The position numbers and the translations under genes were made by a program. A stretch of 17,917 bases of DNA from positions 1-17,917 of the forward strand of contig CAIYFE010000027.1 in NCBI GenBank assembly GCA_903925445.1. The letters run 5' to 3'. This DNA is from an uncultured Burkholderiales bacterium. GTDB taxonomy: Bacteria; Pseudomonadota; Gammaproteobacteria; Burkholderiales; Burkholderiaceae_C. Below the pieces are notes generated by a model. It ran no database searches and was not told the origin of the DNA. It worked only from the letters and a program-made list of their open reading frames with translations. The first letter of the stretch is position 1; each line of letters begins with the position of its first letter. This document shows positions 7,218 to 15,234 of the stretch, piece after piece.

Positions 7218-7832
7218 TCAGTGAGGCGCCGTTTCGATGAAGCTTTGGCGTTGCGCCAAGCGTTCATACAAACCTTGCAAGTTGGGGTGCGCGCTACGCC
7301 AATCGATGTGGGGGAATCGGAAATCCAAGTAGCCCAAAGCACAACCCACCGCAATGTCAGCCAAGCTCAGGTGAATGCCCATGCAAAACGTGCGTTCGGC
7401 CAAAGCGCGATCCATGGCGGCCAAGCTGTCGTCGATTTTTTTGAGTTGACGATCGATCCACGCTTGGCTGCGTTCGCCTTCTTTGCGGCCTGGCCACGTG
7501 GCTTCAAGACGCGCCAAGATGGCTGCGTCAAGCAAGCCATCGGCCAAGGCTTCCCAAGTTTTGACCTCGGCGCGATCGCGTCCACTGGGCGGAATGAGCT
7601 TGCCAACGGGAGACAAGGTGTCCACGTACTCGACAATGACGCGTGAATCAAACAAAGCTTCGCCGCCTTCCATGATCAGGCAAGGCACTTTGCCCAAGGG
7701 GTTGGAGGCAGAAATCGAGGTGTCTGCGGCCCAGACGTCTTCGGTGACAAATTGGTAGTCCAGCTTCTTTTCTGACATGACGATGCGCACTTTGCGCACA
7801 TAAGGGCTGGTGATCGCGCCAATAAGCTTCAT
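7218..7832 (-). CDS. Glutathione S-transferase family protein (YibF-like)
   Basis: A 204-residue cytosolic GST. The thioredoxin-like domain begins MKLIGAITSPYVRKVR, with the presumed active-site region at S9-P10, then NPLGKVPCL and ALFDSRVIVEY, which bind glutathione. The all-helical C-terminal domain includes LSLADIAVGCALGYLDFR. The resemblance is to E. coli YibF, about the same length. That length and the canonical N-terminus favour the ATG at 7832; in-frame ATGs at 7841 and 7862 would add 3 or 10 residues, and the last has an AAGAAG upstream. It is divergent from purB and 23 nt upstream of the transporter gene. Physiological substrate unknown. Confidence 0.88.
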   Translation of the reverse strand: MKLIGAITSPYVRKVRIVMSEKKLDYQFVTEDVWAADTSISASNPLGKVPCLIMEGGEALFDSRVIVEYVDTLSPVGKLIPPSGRDRAEVKTWEALADGLLDAAILARLEATWPGRKEGERSQAWIDRQLKKIDDSLAAMDRALAERTFCMGIHLSLADIAVGCALGYLDFRFPHIDWRSAHPNLQGLYERLAQRQSFIETAPH

Positions 7833-7875
7833 TTGTTTCATACCGTTTTTGTAAAAGTGCATTTTATCGATCTTC

Positions 7876-7904
7876 TTGACAAGCGTTTGAGGTCGAAAAA
7901 TAGC
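7876..7904 (+). promoter_or_regulatory. Candidate sigma-70 promoter for purB-yaeQ
   Basis: A perfect TTGACA -35 box (7876-7881) is followed 17 bases later by a weak -10 match, AATAGC (7899-7904). This lies 19 bases ahead of the purB start, in the divergent spacer to the GST gene. The -35 is convincing and the -10 is poor. No clear Shine-Dalgarno sequence precedes purB, so the transcript may have a very short leader. Confidence 0.35.
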
Positions 7905-7922
7905 CTAACTTAAAATTGCCAA

Positions 7923-9302
7923 ATGACTACAACTCCAGTAACGGCCTTGTCGCCGCTCGATGGCCGCTACGCCGCCAAACTTTCCGCCTTGCGTCCTTTG
8001 ATGAGCGAGCAAGGCTATATGCACCGCCGCGTGCAAGTTGAAATTGCTTGGTTCATCGCCTTGAGCGATGCGGGCTTTGAGGAGTTCAAGTCTCTCAGCG
8101 CTGCGTCGCGCCAGTATTTGCTGGGCTTGGTGGACAGCTTCTCGACCGAAGACGCCTTGGCCATCAAAGACATCGAAAAAACCACCAACCACGACGTCAA
8201 AGCCGTGGAGTATTGGCTCAAAGACAAATTCAAAGGACATGCCGAACTCGAGGCCGCCAGTGAATTTGTGCACTTTGCCTGCACCAGCGAAGACATCAAC
8301 AACACCAGCCACGCGTTGCAACTCAAAGCCAGTCGCGATGAAGTCATCTTGCCTGCCTTGGATCAGCTGATCGACAAATTGCGCACGATGGCGCACGAAT
8401 ATGCCGACGTTGCGATGCTCAGCCGCACGCACGGACAAACCGCCAGTCCCACCACCGTGGGCAAAGAGATTGCCAACGTGATGGTGCGTTTGCGCCATGC
8501 GCGTCAAAAAATTGCCAGCGTCAAGTTGATGGCCAAAATGAACGGCGCAGTGGGCAACTACAACGCGCATTTGAGCGCTTGGCCCAACTTCAATTGGGAA
8601 GGCTTCAGCCAACGGGTCATTGAAACCCAAGAACCCAATGGCTTGGGTCTGACGTTCCAGCCGTACAGCATCCAAATCGAACACCACGATTACATGGCCG
8701 AGTTGTTCGACGCCGTGGCGCGTGCCAACACCATCCTCATCGACTGGTCGCGCGATGTGTGGGGCTATGTGTCTTTGGGCTACTTCAAGCAGCGTTTGAA
8801 AGCCGGTGAAATCGGCTCCTCCACCATGCCCCACAAAGTCAATCCCATCGACTTTGAAAACGCCGAGGGCAATTTGGGTCTGGCCAACGCCGTGCTCAAA
8901 CACCTGAGCGAAAAGCTACCCGTCAGCCGCTGGCAGCGTGATTTGACCGATTCCACCGTGTTGCGAAACATGGGCGTGGCCTTGGGCTATGCCGCTTTGG
9001 CCTACCAATCGCTCAACGTGGGCTTAAACAAGCTCGAACTCAACCGTGAAGCGTTGGACGCCGATCTGGATGCGGCGTGGGAAGTGTTGGCTGAACCCAT
9101 CCAAACGGTCATGCGCCGCTACGGCGTGCAAGGGGCCTACGAAAAACTCAAAGAAGTCACCCGAGGCAAAACCGTCACCAGCGATGCGCTGCATGGTTTG
9201 ATTCGTGGCTTAGACATTCCGCAAGACGAAAAAGATCGCCTGTTGGCCATGACCCCGGCCAGCTACGTGGGCAAAGCCGCCGAACTCGCTCGTCGCGCTT
9301 GA
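7923..9302 (+). CDS. purB: Adenylosuccinate lyase
   Basis: The 459-residue enzyme matches the length of E. coli PurB. It performs two eliminations of fumarate in purine synthesis: SAICAR to AICAR, and adenylosuccinate to AMP, in the cytoplasm as a homotetramer. Visible landmarks are the TSEDINNTSHA segment (about residues 119-129), SRTHGQTASPTT with the general-acid histidine H170, and the fumarase/aspartase superfamily signature SSTMPHKVNP starting at residue 299, which carries the catalytic serine. The start ATG gives the standard PurB N-terminus (ALSPLDGRYAAK). yaeQ follows after 17 nt and probably shares the transcript. Confidence 0.98.
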   Translation: MTTTPVTALSPLDGRYAAKLSALRPLMSEQGYMHRRVQVEIAWFIALSDAGFEEFKSLSAASRQYLLGLVDSFSTEDALAIKDIEKTTNHDVKAVEYWLKDKFKGHAELEAASEFVHFACTSEDINNTSHALQLKASRDEVILPALDQLIDKLRTMAHEYADVAMLSRTHGQTASPTTVGKEIANVMVRLRHARQKIASVKLMAKMNGAVGNYNAHLSAWPNFNWEGFSQRVIETQEPNGLGLTFQPYSIQIEHHDYMAELFDAVARANTILIDWSRDVWGYVSLGYFKQRLKAGEIGSSTMPHKVNPIDFENAEGNLGLANAVLKHLSEKLPVSRWQRDLTDSTVLRNMGVALGYAALAYQSLNVGLNKLELNREALDADLDAAWEVLAEPIQTVMRRYGVQGAYEKLKEVTRGKTVTSDALHGLIRGLDIPQDEKDRLLAMTPASYVGKAAELARRA

Positions 9303-9319
9303 CGTGAACGCGAGTTGCT

Positions 9320-9880
9320 ATGGCCATCAAATCCACCATCTTCAAGGCGAACGTCCAAATCGCCGACATCGATCACAACTACTACGCCGATCATGCGCTG
9401 ACCTTGGCGCGCCACCCCAGCGAGACGGACGAGCGCATGATGATTCGCTTGGCCGCCTTGTCCCTGCAAGCGCATCAGCTCAAAGATGTGTGTGGCGGTG
9501 ATGGCACGTTGTCCTTCGGGGCGGGCTTGTCGGACCCTGACGAGCCCGATGTCATGTTGCGCGACTTCACAGGACGCACCCGCTTGTGGGTTGAAGTCGG
9601 TCAGCCCGAGGACAAGCCCTTGCTCAAAGCCTGCAACAAAGCCGATCAAGTGGTTTTGTATGTGTTTTCACACGCAGGCGAGGTGTGGTGGAAGGGCATT
9701 CAAACCAAGCTCACGCGGCCTAAAAATCTGCAAATTTGGCGCATTCCCAGCAGCGCTTCGCAAAGCTTGGCCAAGTTGGCACAACGCAGCATGCAGCTGC
9801 AAGCCACCCTTCAAGAAGGCGCGTTGATGATGAGTGACGGCAGCACCACGGTCGACATCGCTTGTGAGCGCTGGCTTTAA
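9320..9880 (+). CDS. yaeQ: YaeQ family protein
   Basis: The 186-residue protein begins MAIKSTIFKANVQIADIDHN and has SETDERMMIRLAA, DEPDV and LWVEVGQPE blocks, which together identify YaeQ. The family adopts a PD-(D/E)xK nuclease-like fold; D and E residues in the DEPDV and WVEVG blocks sit where a nuclease active site would be, but activity has not been firmly shown. An old link of YaeQ to RfaH-type regulation is unreliable. It follows purB closely and converges on the DUF3717/DUF1289 gene, sharing a TTAA stop overlap at 9877-9880. Confidence 0.93.
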   Translation: MAIKSTIFKANVQIADIDHNYYADHALTLARHPSETDERMMIRLAALSLQAHQLKDVCGGDGTLSFGAGLSDPDEPDVMLRDFTGRTRLWVEVGQPEDKPLLKACNKADQVVLYVFSHAGEVWWKGIQTKLTRPKNLQIWRIPSSASQSLAKLAQRSMQLQATLQEGALMMSDGSTTVDIACERWL

Positions 9881-10281
9881 GCGCTCGCCCGTTCAGCGTA
9901 TTTGTTGAATCGCCAAGCCGTGTCCAGCAAGGTGATGCGGCGCCAAGTGGCGCGTTTTTCGACCGGCGTCATTTCCGTCCAATACTGCACTTCGTCAAAA
10001 GAGCGTCCGCAGCCCTTGCACTCGGCATCGCCTTGGCTGGTGGAGCAAATGGCAATGCAGGGCGTGTCGGGCGTGGTCTCGTACCAAGCCAGCCAAGCCG
10101 CCATGGCTTTGGGTGGAAAACCTTTTTCTGAAACTTCGTCTTCGCGGTAGTAAACCATCAAGGCATAGACCTCGGCCAACGCTCGAATTTCGGGCGCAAG
10201 GGTCACGCCATCGGGCGATGGGTGCTTGTCGCGCCAGAAATTGATGGCCGATTCAATGTCGGTGATGTGGATGGCTGCCAT
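9877..10281 (-). CDS. DUF3717-DUF1289 two-domain protein with a four-cysteine motif
   Basis: A 134-residue protein with two parts. Residues 3-48 (IHITDIESAINFWRDKHPSP onward, to YYRED) match DUF3717, a domain common in Burkholderiales. Residues 74-110 match DUF1289, with cysteines C75, C79, C88 and C91 in a CxxxC...CxGCGR arrangement that probably binds Zn or an Fe-S centre. Standalone DUF1289 proteins are short and also of unknown function. No transmembrane segment or signal peptide is seen. It is divergent from the small membrane protein gene at 10363, with an 81-bp spacer. Confidence 0.82.
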   Translation of the reverse strand: MAAIHITDIESAINFWRDKHPSPDGVTLAPEIRALAEVYALMVYYREDEVSEKGFPPKAMAAWLAWYETTPDTPCIAICSTSQGDAECKGCGRSFDEVQYWTEMTPVEKRATWRRITLLDTAWRFNKYAERASA

Positions 10282-10362
10282 GAAGTCGATGTCAAAAAAA
10301 ACACAATGCGAAGTCCCCGCAGGGGTGTGGATGATAGCTGGGATGCTATGCTGGCGTCTGTT

Positions 10363-10713
10363 ATGAAACTTATTGCAACTTGGTTACTGCACGCCACCGC
10401 TTTGTTGGCCTTGGCGCATCTTTTCAAAGGGATTGAAGTCTCCAGCTTTGGCTCGGCTTTGATGGCGGCGCTGGTGATTGGTTTGTTCAACCTCGTGGTT
10501 CGCCCAATTTTGGTGGTCATGACGCTGCCCGTGACCTTGTTCAGCTTGGGGCTTTTCTTGTTTGTCATCAACGCCCTGCTGTTTTGGTGGGCGGCAAATT
10601 TGCTGGATGGCTTTTACGTCAGCGACTTCACCGCAGCGCTGATTGGTTCGCTGGTTTACTCGGCCTTTGGCGTGGTGATTGACTCAGCGCTGGAGCGCTT
10701 GTTCTCTTCTTGA
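10363..10713 (+). CDS. Phage holin family IV / YvlD-like small membrane protein
   Basis: A 116-residue protein made mostly of four hydrophobic helices (about residues 3-20, 28-45, 52-78 and 88-108), with the RPILVVMTLPVT turn typical of the superfamily named after mycobacterial four-helix phage holins. Despite the name, chromosomal members are widespread and not tied to prophages; function is unknown and no lysis gene is nearby. The start at 10363 gives the family N-terminus (MKLIATWLLHA); an in-frame ATG at 10348 would add five residues. Its 3' end overlaps the convergent protease gene by 30 bases. Confidence 0.8.
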   Translation: MKLIATWLLHATALLALAHLFKGIEVSSFGSALMAALVIGLFNLVVRPILVVMTLPVTLFSLGLFLFVINALLFWWAANLLDGFYVSDFTAALIGSLVYSAFGVVIDSALERLFSS

Positions 10714-12282
10714 TTGCTCAAGCGCATGAAGTCGGGCGTCGATGATCGACGCTTCCATTTGATCCGCGTTGCTCAGTTGGCCTTGACGCGAGAGAGTCTC
10801 CACCATTTTTTGAGCCGCCTTGAGGCGATCAACTGCACCCGAGAAGTCGTATTGAACCGCGCGCGCTTCGGCTTGTGCGCGGATGGCTCGCAAGTTGTCG
10901 CCTTGTGCTTCAAGCGCAGAAGCCAAATAAGACCAAGCCAACGCATCTTTGGGATGCTCACTCAGCCAAAGCTGCATGTCTTCTGCTACCCGTTTGGCCT
11001 GCGCTGCTTGGCGACTTTGCAAACGCGCCTGCGCCAGCAGCATGTGCGTTGCACGAGGACGGGATGACAGGGTTTGAACCTTGGGCTCGAGCAGTTCAAT
11101 GGCTTCGTTGGGGGCGCCTTTGGCAATGGCCAGCTCGCCCGCCAATGAATTGACGGCCAACTTGCCAGCGGCATCCAGACTGGGCAAGGCTTGCAAACGC
11201 GCCAAGTGTTGACGTGCGCTGCCCCAATCGCGCATTTTGATGTCCGCCAAAGTCGCCGCGTACAAGGTGTTGATTTGTTTGGCAGGTGGGGTTTTGCTCC
11301 AGCCCACTTGTTCGGGCAGTGTGCTGATGGTGCGCAAAGCATCAACGCCAGGGTTGACCACGACCGCCGCACGCGCAGCCATCATGGCGTGCAATGGCGT
11401 GGTCAACTGAGGGCCGCGACTGGGCAAGAGCTGCTGGCGAGCTTGGGCGTCGGCAATGCGCTCGCTGGTCATGGGGTGACTGCGTAAGTAAGGGTAGCCG
11501 CCGTTGTCGTTGAGTCGCGAGGCCTGTTGGAGCTTTTCGAACATGGTGACAAAACCTTGCGGTTCAAAACCAGCATCGGTCATGACGCTGTAGCCAATGC
11601 GGTCGGCTTCGCGTTCCATGTCGCGCGAGAAGTTGAGTTGGCTTTGCATGGCCGCCGCAGGCCCGCCCACCATGAGCGCATTGGCCGTGTTGGCCGCGCT
11701 CAGACTGCTGCCGCTGCGCGCGGCAACCAATGCACCCGCAATCATCGCGCCAATCATCAGCGGGCTTTGTCGATTTTGTTGTCCTATGGAACGTGCGATG
11801 TGGCGCTGCGTGATGTGGCTCAACTCGTGCGCCAGCACAGAGGCCAACTCATCGGTGCTGGTGACTGCTGAAATCAAACCCAAATGCACGCCCATGTAGC
11901 CGCCGGGTAGCGCAAATGCGTTGATGCTGCGATCGCGCACCAGCATGACCTCCCAAGCAAACGATTGTTCTTGTTCAGGCAGCAACTCGCCTCGTTGGCG
12001 AGAAGCATTGAGCAAGGTGCGCCAGATGGATTCGGCGTAGTCTTGCAAAATGGGGTCGTCGATGTAATCGGGGTCCTGGAAAATTTCGCGCGCGATGGTG
12101 TCGCCAATTCTGCGCTCTGCACCCAGCGTCATTTCCGCGCCATCGCCTAAATTGGGAAGTCGATTGGGCGCGACTTGGGCATGCAGCGCGGGGCTGGGGC
12201 TCATCAAGCTCAGGCAAAGCAAAGCAACACCGGCTTGGCGTGTTTTCAATCGATTCCAGCGCGCAAGGCTCCAGCGCTTCAT
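10684..12282 (-). CDS. Periplasmic M48 metalloprotease with TPR-like C-terminus (BepA-like)
   Basis: The 532-residue precursor starts with a basic region and a hydrophobic segment (residues 17-28) ending in ALHA, a probable signal peptide cut near residue 35. The zinc motif HELSH is at 152-156 and the third ligand is probably E225 in MEREADRIG. An Ala-rich helical C-terminal half with repeated helix pairs resembles the TPR domain of BepA, which handles misassembled outer-membrane proteins such as LptD. I chose the ATG at 12282 because it gives a clean signal peptide; the frame is open to an ATG at 12354, which would add 24 residues and overlap the divergent moaC start. Family membership is secure; equivalence to BepA is inferred from domain layout. 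Confidence 0.9.
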   Translation of the reverse strand: MKRWSLARWNRLKTRQAGVALLCLSLMSPSPALHAQVAPNRLPNLGDGAEMTLGAERRIGDTIAREIFQDPDYIDDPILQDYAESIWRTLLNASRQRGELLPEQEQSFAWEVMLVRDRSINAFALPGGYMGVHLGLISAVTSTDELASVLAHELSHITQRHIARSIGQQNRQSPLMIGAMIAGALVAARSGSSLSAANTANALMVGGPAAAMQSQLNFSRDMEREADRIGYSVMTDAGFEPQGFVTMFEKLQQASRLNDNGGYPYLRSHPMTSERIADAQARQQLLPSRGPQLTTPLHAMMAARAAVVVNPGVDALRTISTLPEQVGWSKTPPAKQINTLYAATLADIKMRDWGSARQHLARLQALPSLDAAGKLAVNSLAGELAIAKGAPNEAIELLEPKVQTLSSRPRATHMLLAQARLQSRQAAQAKRVAEDMQLWLSEHPKDALAWSYLASALEAQGDNLRAIRAQAEARAVQYDFSGAVDRLKAAQKMVETLSRQGQLSNADQMEASIIDARLHALEQSRREQALQR

Positions 12283-12344
12283 TCTGCGTATCCATCCATG
12301 AGTCGTATGATGCGACACTGATATTAACCCGCTGTAAATCTTGT

Positions 12345-12824
12345 ATGTCTTCACTCACGCATTTTGACGCCCAAGGCCAAGCGCACATGGTGGATGTGGC
12401 TGGCAAATCTCACACGCACCGCAAAGGCATTGCGCAGGGGCGCATTGTGATGAAGCCCGAGACCTTTGCTTTGATTGCCAGCGGCACCGCCAAAAAAGGC
12501 GATGTGTTGGGCATCGCGCGCATTGCGGGCATTCAAGCGGCCAAAAAAACCAGCGACTTGATCCCGCTGTGTCACCCCTTGGCCTTGACCCGCGTGGCGG
12601 TCGAGTTTGAACAAGATGCCACCGCCAGCGCCGTGCAATGCACCGCAACCGTTGAGACCGTCGGGCAAACCGGCGTCGAAATGGAAGCCCTCACCGCAGT
12701 CCAAGTGGCGCTGCTCACGATTTACGACATGTGCAAAGCCGTCGATCGCAGCATGGTGATGACCGATGTGCGCTTGCTGGAAAAGCACGGCGGCAAGTCG
12801 GGGAGTTTTGTGGCGCAGCCCTAG
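12345..12824 (+). CDS. moaC: Cyclic pyranopterin monophosphate synthase
   Basis: A 159-residue cytoplasmic enzyme of molybdenum cofactor synthesis that converts 3',8-cyclo-7,8-dihydro-GTP, made by MoaA, into cyclic pyranopterin monophosphate. Characteristic stretches are MVDVAGKSHTHRKG near the N-terminus, the substrate-binding block KKTSDLIPLCHPL, TGVEMEALTAV and YDMCKAVDRSM with the catalytic Lys and Asp. The start at 12345 gives the standard MoaC length. No other molybdopterin gene is present; pairing with an M48 protease, divergent and 62 bp away, is a local arrangement without obvious functional link. Its TAG is interleaved with the stop of the convergent glycosyltransferase gene (CTAG). 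Confidence 0.96.
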   Translation: MSSLTHFDAQGQAHMVDVAGKSHTHRKGIAQGRIVMKPETFALIASGTAKKGDVLGIARIAGIQAAKKTSDLIPLCHPLALTRVAVEFEQDATASAVQCTATVETVGQTGVEMEALTAVQVALLTIYDMCKAVDRSMVMTDVRLLEKHGGKSGSFVAQP

Positions 12825-14536
12825 GGCTTGCCGCGCTTCATGCTGTCTTGCACGGCTTGCAAACGCTGGCGCAGTTGTTTGGCTTGTTCAGTCTTGCCCA
12901 GCAATTGCGCGCTGTCGATCAGGCGTTGCACCACCCGTTCTTCGGGCGAGTAATGCATCAATGCTGAGGCAAGGTCATACACCTGCTGCGCATTATCTGG
13001 CGTCACCGTTTGCATGGTCAGCTCGGCAAAGTCGGCTTGATTTTTGAACAACCATGAGGCTTTGGCGTGGCGCAAGGGGTCGTCGCGGTAAGCCAAATCG
13101 CGCACTTCAGGCGCACGGTAAATTTGCCCGACTCGGTTGAAATCCCACGCCGCATACAGACAAGCCAAAAACAAGAGGCAGGCCATGCCCATGGCCAAGT
13201 TTGCGGGTCGTGGCGTAGAAGTTTGAATGGCCGCTGGGCTTGGTCGTTGCCACAACAACCCCACGCACACCCCCAAAGCCATTTGAAATGGCCCGTACCA
13301 CAGCGGATATTCCAACAGGCTATGAACAGCCAGCACCACCAACACGCCCCAGGCCAACAAGCGCTCAACATCCAACTCTTGCCAAGGTCGGCGACGCAGC
13401 ACCCAAGCCGCTATGGCCAAGACCGTCAAGGCCGAAAAGGGAATGCCCAACTCCAGCGCCAAATGCAGCGGCAAATCGTGCGCGTTGTCCAACATGTCGC
13501 AAAACCGTTCGCCCGGATAGCGCGTCATGAAATGCGCAAAATCAGTCTCTGCCCAGCCCCAACCTAACCAAGGATGCTGCGCAATCATGTCCAAAGCGTT
13601 AGACCACAGCACATGGCGGCTGGCGCACATGGCGTAACTCTGGGCTTGTCCTGCCACGCGCAACACCAAACTGGCACCCCACTCTCCCGTGACCCACAAG
13701 GCCAAGACTGGCATCAGCACCGAAGCCAGCAACACGCCCAAGGGCGCCGCCACGCTGAGCCGCCAAAGGTGAGCAGTCATTTGTTGTCCCGCCTTGCGTT
13801 GCCGGTTCAGCCACAGCAGCGATAAGCCAGGCAAAAGCATCCATTGCAGCGCGCCCGTGCGCGACATAGAACACGCCGCCGCCGCGCACAACAAAGCCAA
13901 ACTCAGGCCGGCAGCCCAACGACAAATTGGCTTTTTCATCCAAGTGTCTTGTCCTTTGGCCACCAAGCACCACAGCGCAACCCAGCCGATGCTGGTCAAT
14001 GAAGCAAACTGGTTGCGTTGGCGCAAATTGCCAAACGCATCGCCTTTGAAGGGTTGGTTCACCCACGGCGCAAGTGCATGCGCCAAATCCAAATACTGCA
14101 AGATGCCCAATGCTGAATTGATCACAGCCGCCATCCACCAAGCCAAGGCCAAGTAAGTCCACAAGCCGCTGCCTGGCTGGGCGATGCGTCGCCCAACGGC
14201 CACCATCAAGCCAATGGCGACCAACGCGGCGATCAAGCCAAACGTGAGGGCATGGTCGATCACCGGGGGCACTGAGCACAGCAAGGCGACCAAAGCCACC
14301 AGCCAAATCCATCCGGTGATTTGCTCAGCGCGGGAAATTTGACTCGGTGAACAAGCGTCTTCGCTCAAAGCCAGCATGGCGCAGGCGGCCATCATCCAGC
14401 TCAGCAGCAAAGGAATGACGGCGGTCGAAGGGCTGGTGGCAAAGGGATTGAGCCAAGGCAACACCAAGGTCAGCACAAGCATGGCGTTGCGTTGCCAAAA
14501 AATCAGGCCAAAACGAGTCATGCCGCCATTGTCCAT
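12821..14536 (-). CDS. PglL/Wzy-family O-oligosaccharyltransferase, probable pilin glycosylation enzyme
   Basis: A 571-residue polytopic inner-membrane protein with roughly a dozen hydrophobic segments. The largest periplasmic loop carries HPWLGWGWAE and DNAHDLPLHLALELG with a histidine at about residue 353, the Wzy_C-type signature seen in PglL and WaaL. A soluble tail after residue about 455 looks like the Wzy_C_2 domain. PglL enzymes move a lipid-linked glycan onto Ser or Thr of proteins in the periplasm; WaaL relatives use lipid A core. The preceding gene is a type IV pilin, which favours the protein-glycosylation reading. Two starts are possible, 14536 and 14521, both without a good ribosome-binding site. 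Confidence 0.83.
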   Translation of the reverse strand: MDNGGMTRFGLIFWQRNAMLVLTLVLPWLNPFATSPSTAVIPLLLSWMMAACAMLALSEDACSPSQISRAEQITGWIWLVALVALLCSVPPVIDHALTFGLIAALVAIGLMVAVGRRIAQPGSGLWTYLALAWWMAAVINSALGILQYLDLAHALAPWVNQPFKGDAFGNLRQRNQFASLTSIGWVALWCLVAKGQDTWMKKPICRWAAGLSLALLCAAAACSMSRTGALQWMLLPGLSLLWLNRQRKAGQQMTAHLWRLSVAAPLGVLLASVLMPVLALWVTGEWGASLVLRVAGQAQSYAMCASRHVLWSNALDMIAQHPWLGWGWAETDFAHFMTRYPGERFCDMLDNAHDLPLHLALELGIPFSALTVLAIAAWVLRRRPWQELDVERLLAWGVLVVLAVHSLLEYPLWYGPFQMALGVCVGLLWQRPSPAAIQTSTPRPANLAMGMACLLFLACLYAAWDFNRVGQIYRAPEVRDLAYRDDPLRHAKASWLFKNQADFAELTMQTVTPDNAQQVYDLASALMHYSPEERVVQRLIDSAQLLGKTEQAKQLRQRLQAVQDSMKRGKP

Positions 14537-14552
14537 GACTTGCTGAGCCCAT

Positions 14553-14575
14553 AAAAAAGGCGCTTGTCAGCGCCT
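14553..14575 (-). terminator. Intrinsic terminator downstream of the pilin gene
   Basis: On the minus strand the stem AGGCGCT (14575-14569) pairs with AGCGCCT (14564-14558) across a four-base loop, followed at once by six T residues (14558-14553 read as T). It lies 22 bases past the pilin stop and 17 bases ahead of the oligosaccharyltransferase start. It would separate an abundant pilin transcript from low-level read-through into the enzyme gene. Confidence 0.85.
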
Positions 14576-14596
14576 ATCAAGGAGGTGTTCGAAATC

Positions 14597-15103
14597 TTAT
14601 TTGCAGTCGCTTGGCGCAAACTCGGCTTCAAGTGCGTTGTCCGGCACGCGAACACCTGCAAAAGTAGGGGCGCCTTTGGCCAAGCATTTCCATTGCACCG
14701 CACTTTGCGTCAGGGTGCTGTTGGTGGTCGTACTCAAGGCTGAAATGGTTTCGCCCGTTTGCACATAAGGCACCAAGACCAAAGCGCCGTTACCCGCGGC
14801 TTCGGTGGTGTTGATGGTGATGACGCCGTTGCTGGGTGCAATCGAAATGCTGCTGATGTTTTTGGTGGCGCCTGTGCTGTTGTAGCCCGTAGCGAATCCA
14901 TTGGCGAGCCCTCCCGCGCCTGTGCTGGCTGCTTCGACCACCGCAGTCTTGGCCGCCGCCGCCATCACCAAGCCTTCGCTGACGCGGGTGCGCACCACAT
15001 AGCTTTGATAAGTAGGCAAGGCAAATGAAGCCAAGATGCCAATGATGGCCAAAACAATCATCAGTTCGATCAGAGTAAAGCCATGTTGTGCTTTGCGTTG
15101 CAT
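14597..15103 (-). CDS. pilA: Type IV pilin (PilA-like major or minor prepilin)
   Basis: A 168-residue prepilin with the short leader MQRKAQHG cut before F9 by the PilD prepilin peptidase; FTLIELMIVLAIIG follows, with the conserved Glu at mature position 5 needed for assembly. The N-terminal helix runs to about residue 65. Two cysteines only, C140 and C167, should form the C-terminal disulfide loop. Residues 120-137 are half Ser/Thr, a plausible glycan acceptor given the adjacent PglL-like gene. The start at 15103 is fixed by a strong GGAAGG seven bases upstream; an in-frame TTG at 15118 is discounted. The gene has its own terminator and follows the terC terminator, so it is probably monocistronic. 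Confidence 0.93.
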   Translation of the reverse strand: MQRKAQHGFTLIELMIVLAIIGILASFALPTYQSYVVRTRVSEGLVMAAAAKTAVVEAASTGAGGLANGFATGYNSTGATKNISSISIAPSNGVITINTTEAAGNGALVLVPYVQTGETISALSTTTNSTLTQSAVQWKCLAKGAPTFAGVRVPDNALEAEFAPSDCK

Positions 15104-15110
15104 AAAAAAT

Positions 15111-15116
15111 CCTTCC
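15111..15116 (-). promoter_or_regulatory. Strong ribosome-binding site fixing the pilin start
   Basis: GGAAGG on the minus strand, seven bases from the ATG at 15103. It is the best Shine-Dalgarno match in the window, in keeping with high expression, and it rules out the TTG that overlaps it. Confidence 0.8.
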
Positions 15117-15180
15117 AAAATTACGCGAAACGGGTGTGGATTGTGCGTTGGAGATCAATTGCTTGCGTGACAAGTGATCC

Positions 15181-15213
15181 AAAAAAAAGCGAGCGATGAA
15201 AGCCATCGCTCGC
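15181..15213 (-). terminator. Intrinsic terminator downstream of terC
   Basis: A perfect 10-bp stem, GCGAGCGATG (15213-15204 on the minus strand) with its complement at 15198-15189, has a five-base loop and is followed by eight T residues on the minus strand (15188-15181). It sits 21 bases past the terC stop and isolates the pilin gene from the upstream sucCD-terC transcripts. Confidence 0.92.
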
Positions 15214-15234
15214 CTCATTCGATCGTATAGCGCC

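Noticed and set aside
7905..8903. 332-codon open frame on the minus strand
   Set aside because: Fully antisense to purB, a certain gene; the repeated short hydrophobic and His/Gln pattern reflects the complementary strand of purB codons.
10315..10349. Short inverted repeats CCCC-GCA-GGGG (10315-10325) and ATAGC...GCTAT (10334-10349) ahead of the small membrane protein gene
   Set aside because: Arms of four and five bases are too short to be meaningful in 81 bp of spacer, and they match no regulator I can name.
10363..10713. Prophage lysis holin
   Set aside because: The superfamily name is misleading; no endolysin, capsid or integrase gene is near, and the neighbours are chromosomal housekeeping genes.
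15104..15180. Possible sigma-54 promoter ahead of the pilin gene
   Set aside because: TTGTCACG on the minus strand resembles a -24 box, but no GC element stands at the required distance, and no good sigma-70 pair was found either. The promoter remains unassigned.
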